Below, one piece after another: positions 28,083 through 41,895 of a DNA stretch of 64,000 nt. The stretch is from Thiohalospira halophila DSM 15071. GTDB lineage: Bacteria > Pseudomonadota > Gammaproteobacteria > Thiohalospirales > Thiohalospiraceae. The first letter of the stretch is position 1. Each line of letters starts with the position of its first letter. The position numbers were made by a program, and so were the translations under genes. Under the pieces are notes generated by a model, which made no database searches, was not told the DNA's origin, and worked only from the letters and a program-made list of their open reading frames with translations. Location of the stretch: contig NZ_FOMJ01000001.1 in assembly GCF_900112605.1 (NCBI RefSeq), positions 458,577-522,576 of the forward strand. Reading direction: 5' to 3'.

Positions 28083-29942
28083 TCAGCCACCCGGGTGGAA
28101 GGTATCAAAGATCCGCTGGGCGAGCTCGCTGCTGATCCCCGGCACGCGGGCCAGCTCCTCGACCCCGGCCCGGGTGACACCCTGGAGGCCGCCCAGCTGT
28201 TGCAGCAGGGCCTGGCGCTTGCGCGGCCCGACCCCGGGGATGTCCTCCAGCGAGGAGGTGTTCCGGCTCTTCGCCCGGCGCTGGCGATGGCCGCCGATGG
28301 CGAAGCGGTGGGCCTCGCCGTCGATCTGCTGGATGAGATGCAGGCCCGGCGAGTCCGGCGGCAGTATAAGACCGGCCTCCCGACCCGACAAGAACAGCGT
28401 CTCCTCCCCCGCCTTGCGCTCCGGACCCTTGGCGATGCCGATGACGGGGATCCCGGTGATCTGCAGTTCCTCCAGGACGCCCTCCGCCACGTTGACCTGG
28501 CCGCGGCCGCCGTCGATGAGGATGGTGTCGGGCAGCTCGCCCTCCCCCTGCTTCATCTTGGTGTAGCGCCGGGTCAGCACCTCGCGCAGGGCGCCGTAGT
28601 CGTCGCCGGGCTCCACGTCCCGGATATTGTAGCGCCGGTAGGCATCCTTCACCGGGCCGCTGTGGTCGAAGACCACGCAGGCCCCCACCGGCGCCTCGCC
28701 GCGGGTATGGCTGATATCGAAGCCCTCGATGCGCCGGGGGAGATCGGGCAGATCCAGCCCCTCCTGCAGGGACTGGAAGCGCTCCAGGAGGTTGGTCCGG
28801 GCGGCCAGGCGGCTCTCCAGGGCGGTGCGGGCATTGGTCCCGGCCAGCTCCACCCAGCGGGCCCGCTCCCCGCGCACCCGGGTGGCCAGCCGCACCCGGC
28901 GCCCGGCCTGCTCCGAGATGGCCTCCTCCAGCAGCTCGCGCTCCGGCGGCTCCTCGGCCAGCAGGATCTCCGGCGGGATGGCCTGGGCCCCCTCGGCGTG
29001 GTCCAGGTAGTGCTGGGCCAGGAAGGCCTCCAGCACCTCGCCGGGTTCGGCGCCGTCGCTGTGCTGGGGGAACCAGGTGCGGTTGCCCAGGTTGTTCCCG
29101 CCGCGGATGACGAAGACCTGGATGCAGGCCATGCCGCCCTCGGCGGCCACCGCCACCACGTCGTGGTCCCCGCCCTCGCCGCTGATGGACTGGCGCTGCT
29201 GGAGCTTGCGCAGCTGAGCGATCTGGTCGCGATAACGCGCCGCCGCCTCGAACTCGAGGTTGGTCGAGGCCTTCTCCATGCGGCTGACGAGATCGTCGAT
29301 GACGGCGTTGCTCTTGCCCTCCAGGAACATCACCGCGTGCTCGACGTCCTCGGCGTAGCGCTCCTCGTCCACGTAGCCGACGCAGGGCGCGGTGCAGCGC
29401 TGGATCTGGTACTGCAGGCAGGGGCGGCTGCGGTTGTTGAAGAAGGTGTCCTCGCACTGGCGCACGGGGAAGAGCTTCTGCAGCAGCGAGAGCGTCTCGC
29501 GTACGGCGGTGGCCGAGGGATAGGGCCCGAAGTAACGCCCCTTGGCCCGGCGCGCCCCGCGATGGAAGGCCAGCCGCGGGAAGCGCTGCTGGCTGGAGAG
29601 ATAGATATAGGGGTAGCTCTTGTCGTCGCGCAGGAGGACGTTGTAGCGCGGCCGGTAGCGCTTGATGAGGTTGTTCTCGAGGATCAGCGCCTCGGCCTCG
29701 CTGCCGGTGACCGTCACCTCGACGTTGGCGATGTGGGAGACCATCGCCCGGGTCTTGGGGCTGTCCACCTTGCGGCGGAAGTAGCTGGAGAGCCGCCGCT
29801 TGAGGTTGCGCGCCTTGCCGACGTAGATGACCTCGCCGGCGGCGTTCTCCATGCGGTAGACGCCCGGACGCTCGGTCACGCGCTCCAGGAAGGCGCGGGC
29901 ATCGAAGCCCCCGGCCTCCCCCTGCGGCTCTTCCTCACTCAT
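28083..29942 (-). CDS. uvrC: Excinuclease ABC subunit C
   Basis: A 619-residue nucleotide-excision-repair nuclease. It has an N-terminal GIY-YIG domain for the 3' incision (RPGVYRMENAAGEVIYVGKA), a Cys-rich block, and a UvrB-interacting UVR motif near residue 205-240. The RNase H-like domain for the 5' incision is at residues about 390-540 (IEGFDISHTRG, LIDGGRGQV). A tandem HhH pair at the C-terminus ends the protein (LEDIPGVGPRKRQALLQQLG). Its ATG overlaps the stop of the uracil-DNA glycosylase gene (ATGA) and pgsA starts 3 bp later, so all four genes read as one operon. Confidence 0.97.
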   Translation of the reverse strand: MSEEEPQGEAGGFDARAFLERVTERPGVYRMENAAGEVIYVGKARNLKRRLSSYFRRKVDSPKTRAMVSHIANVEVTVTGSEAEALILENNLIKRYRPRYNVLLRDDKSYPYIYLSSQQRFPRLAFHRGARRAKGRYFGPYPSATAVRETLSLLQKLFPVRQCEDTFFNNRSRPCLQYQIQRCTAPCVGYVDEERYAEDVEHAVMFLEGKSNAVIDDLVSRMEKASTNLEFEAAARYRDQIAQLRKLQQRQSISGEGGDHDVVAVAAEGGMACIQVFVIRGGNNLGNRTWFPQHSDGAEPGEVLEAFLAQHYLDHAEGAQAIPPEILLAEEPPERELLEEAISEQAGRRVRLATRVRGERARWVELAGTNARTALESRLAARTNLLERFQSLQEGLDLPDLPRRIEGFDISHTRGEAPVGACVVFDHSGPVKDAYRRYNIRDVEPGDDYGALREVLTRRYTKMKQGEGELPDTILIDGGRGQVNVAEGVLEELQITGIPVIGIAKGPERKAGEETLFLSGREAGLILPPDSPGLHLIQQIDGEAHRFAIGGHRQRRAKSRNTSSLEDIPGVGPRKRQALLQQLGGLQGVTRAGVEELARVPGISSELAQRIFDTFHPGG

Positions 29943-30577
29943 GTGGCTGGCAGTCGTTCGCGGATGGACTCGAAGACGGCATCGAACATCGCCGGGGTGA
30001 GCCGGCGCGTCTGGGTGTTGTAGCGGCTGCAGTGGTAGGAGTCCACTACCGCCGGTCCGCCCTCTGGCTCATGCCAGCGTCCGTGGGCGAAGGGGTAGTC
30101 CTTCTGCCGGCCGCCCAGGGCGGCGATGGTCGTCTCGTGCGCCACTCGGCCCAGGGCCAGGACCACGGCCCCGGGCCGCAGGCCGGCCAGCTCCGCCGAC
30201 AGGAAGGGGCGGCAGGTGCGCACCTCGGCGCCGGTGGGCTTGTTGGCCGGCGGCAGGCACTTCACGGCATTGGTGATCCGGCAGTCGTGGAGCTGGAGGC
30301 CGTCGTCCGCCGACCGCGATTCCGGCGCCGAGCCGAAACCGAAGCGGTAGAGGGTGTCGTAGAGCATGATCCCGGCGTGGTCCCCGGTGAAGGGGCGGCC
30401 GGTGGCGTTGGCCCCGTGCAGCCCCGGCGCCAGCCCCACCACCAGCAGGCCCGGGTCCTCCGCCCCGAAGGGGGCCACGGGACGGCAGTGGTAATCGGGG
30501 TGCTCGGCCGCCACGGCATCCAGATGGGCGGCCAGCCGCGGGCAGGCGCGGCAATCGAGGTCGAAGATCGCGCTCAT
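29939..30577 (-). CDS. Family 5-like uracil-DNA glycosylase (UdgB-type)
   Basis: A 212-residue DNA repair glycosylase. Motif 1 is GLAPGLHGANATGRPFTGD, with alanine where family 1 enzymes have a catalytic Asp, as in family 5. Cysteines in CRACPRL near the start and in KCLPPANKPTGAEVRTC would hold an iron-sulfur cluster. The C-terminal SYHCSRYNTQTRRLT replaces the usual HPS motif. It removes uracil or other deaminated bases; substrate range is inference. It overlaps the stop of uvrY and the start of uvrC by ATGA on both sides, an unusual insertion into the common uvrY-uvrC pair. Confidence 0.88.
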   Translation of the reverse strand: MSAIFDLDCRACPRLAAHLDAVAAEHPDYHCRPVAPFGAEDPGLLVVGLAPGLHGANATGRPFTGDHAGIMLYDTLYRFGFGSAPESRSADDGLQLHDCRITNAVKCLPPANKPTGAEVRTCRPFLSAELAGLRPGAVVLALGRVAHETTIAALGGRQKDYPFAHGRWHEPEGGPAVVDSYHCSRYNTQTRRLTPAMFDAVFESIRERLPAT

Positions 30578-31317
30578 CAGCTGCCGGCGGCACCCTCCGC
30601 CGTACCCGGGGGCTGCTCGCCCACGCCGTGCTCCATCGCCAGCCGGGTCAGGGCGCTGTCGGAGCCCACGCCGAGCTTGGAGAAGATCCGGTGGCGATAG
30701 GTGGAGATGGTCTTGGCGGAGAGGTGCATGTCCTCGGCAATCTGCCCTACTCGCTGCCCGGCCAGCATCATCAGGGCGACCTGCATCTCCCGCTGGGAAA
30801 GCCGGTCGAAAGGATTGCACGCCCCGCCCGGCAGCATGTTCAGCGCCAGGTGGCGCGCCACGTCGGCATCCAGGTAGCGCTCGCCGCGGTCCACGGCCTC
30901 CAGCGCATCCAGGATGGTCTCCGTGGTGCAGCCCTTGGTGAGATAGGCGCTGGCCCCGGCTTCCAGCATCCGGCCGGGGAGCGGGCCCTCCCCGTAGACG
31001 GAGATGACCACGATCCGGATCCCGGGCATCAGGGCGTGCAGCCGCCGGGTGGCCTCCAGCCCGCCGATGCCGGGCATGTTCACGTCCAGCAGGACGGCAT
31101 CCGGCGCATGCTGGCGCGCGAGCTCCACCACCTCCTCGCCACAGGCCGCCTCGGCCACGACTTCCACCTGCCCGGAATCCTCCAGTAGCCGGCGGATCCC
31201 CTCCCGCACCAACTCGTGGTCGTCGGCGAGAATGACCTTGAAGGTGCGCAGAACGTGATACATATCCGCCGCGACTCGCTCTTCTCTCTCTTCCTCGTGT
31301 TCGCCTTCCTGGCGCAT
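30577..31317 (-). CDS. uvrY: UvrY/GacA-type response regulator
   Basis: A 246-residue two-component regulator. The receiver domain (KVILADDHELVREGI, then VLLDVNMPGIGG with the phospho-Asp) spans residues about 27-145. A LuxR-type helix-turn-helix (LSQREMQVALMMLAGQRVGQIAEDMHLSAKTISTYRHRIF) covers about 170-230. In relatives it controls csr-type small RNAs; no such RNA is visible nearby. The start at 31317 follows AGGAGGGGCG, an excellent ribosome site, giving an acidic 18-residue N-terminal extension. The internal ATG at 31263 would give the usual length but lacks a good site. No BarA partner is adjacent. Confidence 0.9.
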   Translation of the reverse strand: MRQEGEHEEEREERVAADMYHVLRTFKVILADDHELVREGIRRLLEDSGQVEVVAEAACGEEVVELARQHAPDAVLLDVNMPGIGGLEATRRLHALMPGIRIVVISVYGEGPLPGRMLEAGASAYLTKGCTTETILDALEAVDRGERYLDADVARHLALNMLPGGACNPFDRLSQREMQVALMMLAGQRVGQIAEDMHLSAKTISTYRHRIFSKLGVGSDSALTRLAMEHGVGEQPPGTAEGAAGS

Positions 31318-31485
31318 CGCCCCTCCTGGCGTTGTCGGCCTCTCCCTGGCTCCACGACCGTGGCCCGAAATATGACAGATCGCTCATGTTCTGAGAAGTG
31401 GGGCTGGCCACGGCCGCTGTTTCGGCTACCCTGAACGCGGCAACCTGAAACGGCGCCGGGCACCGTCACAGAGCGAGGAGCAGCC

Positions 31486-32004
31486 ATGACCGCCACAGCT
31501 ACGGAGACCGCCATCGAGACCCTGACCCTGCCGCCCGACGGCCCCTTTCCGAACAATCCGGCTCTGCCAGTCATCCTCCACCGCGAGGCCTTCACCGATC
31601 CCGACCCGGCCACCATCGAGGCCACCTTCGCCGCCCACGGCTGGCCCCCGGCCTGGCGCTGGGGCGTCTTCGACTGGCACCACTTCCACGCCAGCGCCCA
31701 CGAGGCCCTGGGCTGCTACAAGGGGAGCGCCACCCTCCAGCTGGGTGGCCCCAATGGCCCCTTGGTGGACGTCGCCGCGGCTGATACCGTGGTTCTACCT
31801 GCCGGTACTGCCCACCGGGCGGTGGCCACCCGTGACGGATTCCGCTGTGTCGGTGCCTACCCCGAGGGCCAGGAGCCGGATGTCCAGCGTGGGGATGGCG
31901 ATGCCTTCGAAGCGCTGGAATACCGTATCCACCACGTTCCGCTTCCTGCCCAGGACCCCGTACACGGATCCGCCGGAAGCCTGACGGGGCATCATCCCGA
32001 CTGA
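31486..32004 (+). CDS. Cupin-domain protein (YjlB-like)
   Basis: A 172-residue small-molecule-binding-fold protein. The cupin core carries WHHFHASAHEALGCYKG and LPAGTAHRA, so histidines that could bind a metal are present. The sequence resembles the YjlB/UCP019307 family, whose reaction is unknown. GAGCGAGGAGCAGCC gives a good ribosome site. It is divergent from uvrY and 244 bp before the large kinase; nothing in that gap was recognised. Confidence 0.75.
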   Translation: MTATATETAIETLTLPPDGPFPNNPALPVILHREAFTDPDPATIEATFAAHGWPPAWRWGVFDWHHFHASAHEALGCYKGSATLQLGGPNGPLVDVAAADTVVLPAGTAHRAVATRDGFRCVGAYPEGQEPDVQRGDGDAFEALEYRIHHVPLPAQDPVHGSAGSLTGHHPD

Positions 32005-32248
32005 TAACCCAATCGCCACGGCAGCGATAGGAACCTTTTGCCCCCTCGTTCCGCGACTGCCGGTGCTGGCAACCACTCGCGGTTAGTACCAGTGGAAATA
32101 GGTCACCCAAGGCGGGGCTGTCCCGAAGTCCGCCATCGTCTTAATGAGTGACCGATGGGTGCTAATCCTATTACGCTAACTACCCTGAATGGAGCATCCG
32201 TTCTCCCGACGGCGTACTCCAGCCGCAGCATCCGCTCCCGAGGGGCCT

Positions 32249-37581
<5,333 letters not shown>

Positions 37582-37585
<4 letters not shown>

Positions 37586-38499
37586 GCGACGAAGAGCAGA
37601 AGCAGACCATCCTCGTGGTGGATGACGAGCCGGCCAACATCCAGGCTCTTGGCAACCTGCTCAAGGACGAGTACCGCATCCGGATCGCCAATAGTGGCGA
37701 GAAGGCGCTGGCCATGGTCCAGGATGGTGACCAGCCTCCACCCGACCTGATCCTGCTCGACATCCAGATGCCGGGCATCGATGGCTACGAGGTCTGCCGT
37801 CGTCTCAAAGCCCAGCCGGAGACCAGCGGAATCGCCATCATCTTCGTTACCGCGCGCGATTCCGCCAGCGACGAGGAATACGGTCTGAACCTGGGCGCAG
37901 TGGACTACATCGCCAAACCGTTCAACCAGGCCATCGTCCGCGCTCGCGTGAACACGCACATGAGCCTCAAACGCAAGACCGACCTGCTGGAACGGTACGC
38001 CCTTCTCGACGGCCTCACCGGGATCCCCAACCGTCGCCACTTCGACAACCTGTTCGAAAAGGAGGCGCGTCGCTGTCTACGAGAGGGCCAGCCGCTCTCC
38101 GTGATCATGATGGACATCGATCACTTCAAGGGCTTCAACGACCACTATGGCCACGGCGCCGGCGACCAGTGCCTCCAGCGGGTCGCCGACGCGCTGAACG
38201 GGGCCATGGCCCGCCCCGGTGATGCGCTCTGCCGCTATGGCGGCGAGGAGTTCGTCGCCCTCCTCCCCGGAACCGATGCCGAGGGCGCCCGCGAGGTGGC
38301 CGAGCACCTTCGCCAGGCGGTGGAGGGGCTAGCCATCACCCACAAGTATTCCAGTGTAGGACCCGTGGTCACCGTGAGCCTCGGCACGGCCACCCTCGAC
38401 ACGAACCGGGACCCGGAGGCGGACCGGAAATCCCTGCTCAAGAGCGCGGACGAGGCCCTCTACAGCGCCAAGGAGGCCGGCCGGAACCGAGTTGGATGA
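37582..38499 (+). CDS. REC-GGDEF response regulator, diguanylate cyclase
   Basis: A 305-residue protein. An N-terminal receiver has phospho-Asp D60 ([10 protein letters not shown]), and a C-terminal GGDEF domain has an intact GGEEF motif at 220-224. An RxxD inhibitory site at R211-D214 sits exactly five residues upstream. It should make cyclic di-GMP when phosphorylated and be product-inhibited. It is coupled by ATGA overlap to the giant kinase, which is its likely phosphodonor. Confidence 0.93.
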
Positions 38500-38648
38500 C
38501 CGGAGGCCCCGCCTCTCCAGCGGTCTCGCTCGCGGGCTTGACTCCTCCGAACAGGGGGGGCCCACGGACAATGACCGGGTTAGGATGCGGTGAGGGTGTG
38601 CTTGCGCCCGGCAATCGCCCGACAATCGAGGGACCAAAGGAGGCAGCC

Positions 38649-39464
38649 ATGAACACGACCATCCGACTCGGCCTGGTGGCCGGTGCCGCCCTGGCCGTAT
38701 CGGGCTGCGGCACGGGCAACAACTTCGTCGACGACGCCATCGGCTCGGCGGCGAGCGCCATGGGCCAGCAGGTCGGCAAGGCCGCGGGCGATGCCGTCGT
38801 CCACCACTACTCGCCCATGTTCCTGCGCTGGCAGACCGGCTACCTCATGCGCATGGCCTTCTACGCCGAGGGCTATTCCATCGAGGCCGCCGCCCACCCC
38901 TACGAACCGGGCGAGTACACCGAATGGGCGGTAAGCGGCCGTGACCGGGAGACTGCAAGCCACATGCGCCGCGCCTTCCTGTTCGAGAACGGGGACGGCA
39001 ACGAGTGGTGGCAGGTCGTCCACGACAATGTGGATGGCGAGGAACAGGTGACCCTCGAGGCGCTGTTCACCCCCGACCGCTCGCAGATGCTGCGCCTGCG
39101 CGCCGAGTATCCCGATGGCGAGGGCTCGCGCGAGATGCCGGTGGAGGAGCAGAACTACCGCGCGCCGCAGCGGCTGACGAGCCAGAGCATCGAGGGCGCC
39201 ACCGAGGGTGTGGAGTCCGTAAGCGTGCCGGCGGGCACCTTCGAAGCGCGCAAGGTCCGCTTCGGCCAGCCCGGCGGCGGCACCCAGACCTGGTGGCTGA
39301 ACGACGACGTCCCCGGCGGCGTGGTCAAGTACAGCTGGACCGCCCCGCGCGACGAGGACGAAGAGGCCCCGGAGGGCGCCGAGGACATGCCCACCAGCGC
39401 CTACATCGTCGAACTGCAGGACTACGGCTCCGGCGCCGGGAGCCGCCTGGGCATCGAGCCCTGA
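38649..39464 (+). CDS. Predicted lipoprotein of unknown function
   Basis: A 271-residue protein with a lipoprotein signal (LGLVAGAALAVSGCG, lipid-anchored Cys at about residue 21). The mature part has an alanine-rich helix, then mostly beta sequence (WWQVVHDNVDGEEQVTLEALF, TQTWWLNDDVPGGVVKYSW). That resembles proteins where a substrate domain folds as a sandwich, but I recognise no family. AAAGGAGGCAGCC is a strong ribosome site. It stands alone between the c-di-GMP gene and the toxin-antitoxin region. Confidence 0.75.
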   Translation: MNTTIRLGLVAGAALAVSGCGTGNNFVDDAIGSAASAMGQQVGKAAGDAVVHHYSPMFLRWQTGYLMRMAFYAEGYSIEAAAHPYEPGEYTEWAVSGRDRETASHMRRAFLFENGDGNEWWQVVHDNVDGEEQVTLEALFTPDRSQMLRLRAEYPDGEGSREMPVEEQNYRAPQRLTSQSIEGATEGVESVSVPAGTFEARKVRFGQPGGGTQTWWLNDDVPGGVVKYSWTAPRDEDEEAPEGAEDMPTSAYIVELQDYGSGAGSRLGIEP

Positions 39465-39510
39465 GACGGCCTGCCATGCCGAACAAGCAGGCGCTTGAGG
39501 CCCATGACGC

Positions 39511-39531
39511 ATGCGCATAAGCTATGCGTAT
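39511..39531 (+). promoter_or_regulatory. Inverted repeat before ccdA
   Basis: ATGCGCATA-AGC-TATGCGTAT is a 9-bp imperfect dyad (8 of 9 pairs) 20 bp before the ccdA ATG. CcdA proteins autoregulate by binding palindromes, so this is a candidate operator. Confidence 0.4.
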
Positions 39532-39550
39532 CCAGCATGGAGGGTTTGCT

Positions 39551-39850
39551 ATGCAGCCTTTACCCTACGACCCCGACGCCCCCCGCAAGGCCGCTAACCT
39601 CAGCGTGAACTCGGACCTGATGGCCCAGGCCCGAGAGCTGGGGCTCAACGTATCTGCCCTGCTGGAGGAACGACTGGCCGCAGCGGTGCGGGAAGCGCGC
39701 CGGGAAGCCTGGCTTGCCGAAAATGAACAGGCCGTGTCGGAATACAATGACCGCGTCGCCGAGCGCGGTAGCTTTGGTGACCGGGCTCGACGCTTCTGGT
39801 GGCGTTCGAGGACGGTGACGAAATCACCCTGGGGCCCGGCGATCACCTGA
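39551..39850 (+). pseudogene. ccdA: Orphan CcdA-type antitoxin with a replaced 3' end
   Basis: A 99-residue frame. Residues 1-79 match CcdA antitoxins: a ribbon-helix-helix start (RKAANLSVNSDLMAQARELGLNVSALLEE) then the toxin-binding tail (WLAENEQAVSEYNDRVAERGSFGD). After about nucleotide 39785, where CcdA normally stops within a few residues, the frame runs on as unrelated sequence that in another frame is the end of a cupin protein. No ccdB follows. The DNA-binding half is intact, so the protein may still repress or neutralise a CcdB elsewhere; that is inference. Confidence 0.7.
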
Positions 39851-39933
39851 CCATCCCCGCCCACCGCCGCCACCGCGTGGCCTGGACGGCTCCCGACGAG
39901 CTGACCGTATGGTTGGCCATTCATTATGGCTGA
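39790..39933 (+). pseudogene. C-terminal fragment of a cupin protein fused to ccdA
   Basis: In the frame ending at TGA 39931-39933 the DNA encodes TLLVAFEDGDEITLGPGDH, TIPAHRRHRVAWTAPDE and LTVWLAIHYG. This is the second half of a small cupin-fold protein, with the PAHRRHRV metal-binding-type strand. No start or first half exists upstream, where ccdA lies instead. The junction near 39785 marks a deletion or recombination that removed ccdB and the first part of the cupin gene. Confidence 0.65.
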
Positions 39934-39971
39934 TGCCCGCGGGTGCCGAAAATCCTGATCGCTCCCGGGTA

Positions 39972-40013
39972 ACTGGACAGAAAAACCACCTACGTATAGT
40001 TTTTCTGTCCAGT
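39972..40013 (+). promoter_or_regulatory. abiE promoter/operator: perfect 14-bp inverted repeat
   Basis: ACTGGACAGAAAAA (39972-39985) is repeated inverted as TTTTTCTGTCCAGT (40000-40013) with a 14-nt spacer. A -35-like TGGACA (39974-39979) lies in the left arm. A -10-like TATAGT (39995-40000) ends where the right arm begins, 15 bp from the -35. AbiEi antitoxins are known to repress their own operon by binding inverted repeats, so this is very probably the AbiEi operator. Confidence 0.8.
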
Positions 40014-40033
40014 AAAAGCTATTGTTGTCGGCT

Positions 40034-40618
40034 ATGCATCAGACAACTGCCCTCAAGATCCTCAATGCCCAGGCCCGCCAGGATAGGGCCATCTTCACCC
40101 GTCGCGACCTCGACGGGCTGTTCCGCGCGGACCGCCCCAAGGCCCGGGGTGCCAGCATTGCGCGACTGGTCGACGCGGGCTGGCTGCAACCCGCCGCCCG
40201 CGGCGTCTACCTCTATCCGCCGGGACTGCCCCGGGACGGCTACACGCTGGAGCGGATCGCCCGCACCCTGCGCCGAGGCGAGTACAGCTACGTAAGCCTG
40301 GAGTCCGCTCTGTCCGAATGGGGGGCGATCTCGCAGATCCCGCTGGGGCGTCTGACGGTGATGACCACTGGCCGTAAGGGGACCTTCCGGACCGAGTGGG
40401 GCACCATCGAGTTCACCCACACCGCCCGTCCCATCGAGGACATCCTCAATCATACCGTCCACGACGAGCGCCGACCGCTTCGCATCGCCATGCCCGAGAC
40501 CGCCTGGCGCGACCTCAAGCGCGTCGGACGGAACACGGAGATGGTGGATCAGGAAGAGCTGGCAGATATCATCCGGGACCGAGAGGAGGCTCTGCATGGA
40601 ACTCCGACAACTGACTGA
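40034..40618 (+). CDS. abiEi: AbiEi-type antitoxin (type IV toxin-antitoxin)
   Basis: A 194-residue protein. The N-terminal winged helix (residues about 12-65, FTRRDLDGLFRADRPKARGASIARL and the GVYLYPP wing) is the DNA-binding antitoxin domain of AbiEi. The C-terminal part (TVMTTGRKGTFRTEWGTIEFTHT) matches the antitoxin domain of the family. It represses the operon through the inverted repeat at 39972-40013 and counters the AbiEii toxin without direct contact in studied cases. The ATG at 40034 is preferred to the TTG at 40022. It overlaps abiEii by 23 bp. Confidence 0.88.
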   Translation: MHQTTALKILNAQARQDRAIFTRRDLDGLFRADRPKARGASIARLVDAGWLQPAARGVYLYPPGLPRDGYTLERIARTLRRGEYSYVSLESALSEWGAISQIPLGRLTVMTTGRKGTFRTEWGTIEFTHTARPIEDILNHTVHDERRPLRIAMPETAWRDLKRVGRNTEMVDQEELADIIRDREEALHGTPTTD

Positions 40619-41504
40619 CGCGGCGCTCAGCGAGTTCCCCGATGGCGAGAACCTGCGCCCGGTGGTCGAGAAGGAGGTGCTCCACTACGACATCCTCCGC
40701 GCCCTGGAACAGGCCGGCCTACTGGGTCACCTGACCTTTCAGGGCGGAACGGCCCTGCGACTGTGCTACGGCTCCGCCCGTTACAGCGAGGATCTCGACT
40801 TCGTCGGCGGGCCGGAGTTCGCCGCCAACGATCTTGCCACCCTCGCCGAGGTGGTCGAGGTATTCATCGGGAAGCGCTACGGGTTGGAGGTCCGGGTAAA
40901 GGATCCCCTCTCGCGGGAGACGACATCGACCCCGGACGGGGTCACCGTGATCCGCTGGCAGGTCGCCCTGGTAACGGCCCCGGCCCGGCCGGACATCCCG
41001 AAGCAACGGATCCGGATCGAGGTCGCCAACGTCCCCGCCTACTCCGGAGAATTGCGGGCGCTGCAGCGTAATTACGCGGCGCTTCCGGATGGCTACGAGG
41101 ATATCCTCGTCCCGGTGGAATCCATGGACGAGATCATGGCCGACAAGCTCCTCTCACTGGTGGCCAGCGAGAAGAAGGTCCGGTATCGCGATCTCTGGGA
41201 CCTGCCCTGGCTACACCAGCAGGGAGTCTCGCCCCGCGTTGAATGGCTCCAGGCCAAGATTACCGACTACGGCGTCAGCGATTACGAGACGAAGCTCCAA
41301 CGCCGGCTGGCCGACCTCTCCTCGCTCATCCAGGGGGACGCCTTCCGGGAGCAGATGACCCGTTTTCTCCCGGCGGCTGTCCTTGATCGCACCTTGGAGC
41401 GATCCGGTTTTCTCGATTACCTGGAGCGGACCAACCGGGAGCTCCTCACCAGCGTCCAACGGGGGCTCACCGGAGAGTTAGAGGGCCCGGAGTTCCGGAT
41501 GTAG
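40596..41504 (+). CDS. abiEii: AbiEii-type nucleotidyltransferase toxin
   Basis: A 302-residue toxin of the type IV abortive-infection system. The nucleotidyltransferase core is complete: GGTALRLCYGSARYSEDLDF with G50, and the metal-binding pair D66 and D68. A conserved KLLSLVASEKKVRYRDLWDL stretch follows, as in other DUF1814 toxins. Related enzymes block growth by modifying tRNA acceptor ends; the target here is unknown. All visible catalytic residues are present, so the toxin should be active. It overlaps abiEi and is followed by a transposase remnant. Confidence 0.9.
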   Translation: MELRQLTDAALSEFPDGENLRPVVEKEVLHYDILRALEQAGLLGHLTFQGGTALRLCYGSARYSEDLDFVGGPEFAANDLATLAEVVEVFIGKRYGLEVRVKDPLSRETTSTPDGVTVIRWQVALVTAPARPDIPKQRIRIEVANVPAYSGELRALQRNYAALPDGYEDILVPVESMDEIMADKLLSLVASEKKVRYRDLWDLPWLHQQGVSPRVEWLQAKITDYGVSDYETKLQRRLADLSSLIQGDAFREQMTRFLPAAVLDRTLERSGFLDYLERTNRELLTSVQRGLTGELEGPEFRM

Positions 41505-41583
41505 GTTTGCTTCGCCAGTCGCCATTGGTTGACGTTGACCTGGGCATCCGCATAACCCGGGGCGACCGAAGTCCCCTCCCCCG

Positions 41584-41804
41584 ATTGACGGAGTACCGGA
41601 ATCAGGGCCTGGCGCCGACCGGCTCTGGCCGGACGCCCCGGGGAGTTGGCCGAAGCGTCCGAGCCGACGGCGCGGATCATCCGCAACTGGCTGGTCCAGT
41701 TCCGACACGATGCCGGTGACTGCTCCGATGGCCCGGGGACAAGCGGCTCGCGTTTCGGAGCTACGGCAGGCGGGTTTGCGAGGGGAATGACGAGAAATCA
41801 GTGA
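41584..41804 (+). pseudogene. Decayed IS3-type transposase OrfA fragment
   Basis: In the frame ending at TGA 41802-41804 the DNA encodes ALAGRPGELAEASEPTARII and then RNWLVQFRHDAGDCSDG. This matches the helix-turn-helix of IS3-family OrfA proteins (GRTPEELAREFEPS...IRNWVRQ...DEGRRSDG pattern). The upstream part (LTEYRNQ...GSGRTP) continues in another frame, so at least one frameshift is present and no start codon or orfB remains. The whole stretch 41505-41895 holds no intact gene; besides this relic it has a tandem TGTGGGACAC repeat. Confidence 0.6.
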
Positions 41805-41833
41805 CGTACGAAGTGGCTAGTAACGCCAAAAAA

Positions 41834-41855
41834 TGTGGGACACAGTGTGGGACAC
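41834..41855. repeat. Tandem 10-bp direct repeat near tRNA-Ser
   Basis: TGTGGGACAC occurs at 41834-41843 and 41846-41855, a 12-bp period, in an AT-richer stretch 41 bp from the 3' end of tRNA-Ser. It could be part of an old attachment region, but no matching copy was found elsewhere in the window. Confidence 0.4.
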
Positions 41856-41895
41856 GCTTTTTGTGGTTCGTAACTACTTGATTTTCTGTGGTATT

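Noticed and set aside
32005-32248. A possible cyclic-di-GMP riboswitch in the gap before the giant kinase.
   Set aside because: The GGTCAC...AAGGC stretch does not fit the GEMM consensus or give its paired helices.
41505-41895. Attachment-site pair for an island at tRNA-Ser.
   Set aside because: No second copy of the tRNA 3' end was found in the window and no integrase gene is present, so att sites are not claimed.
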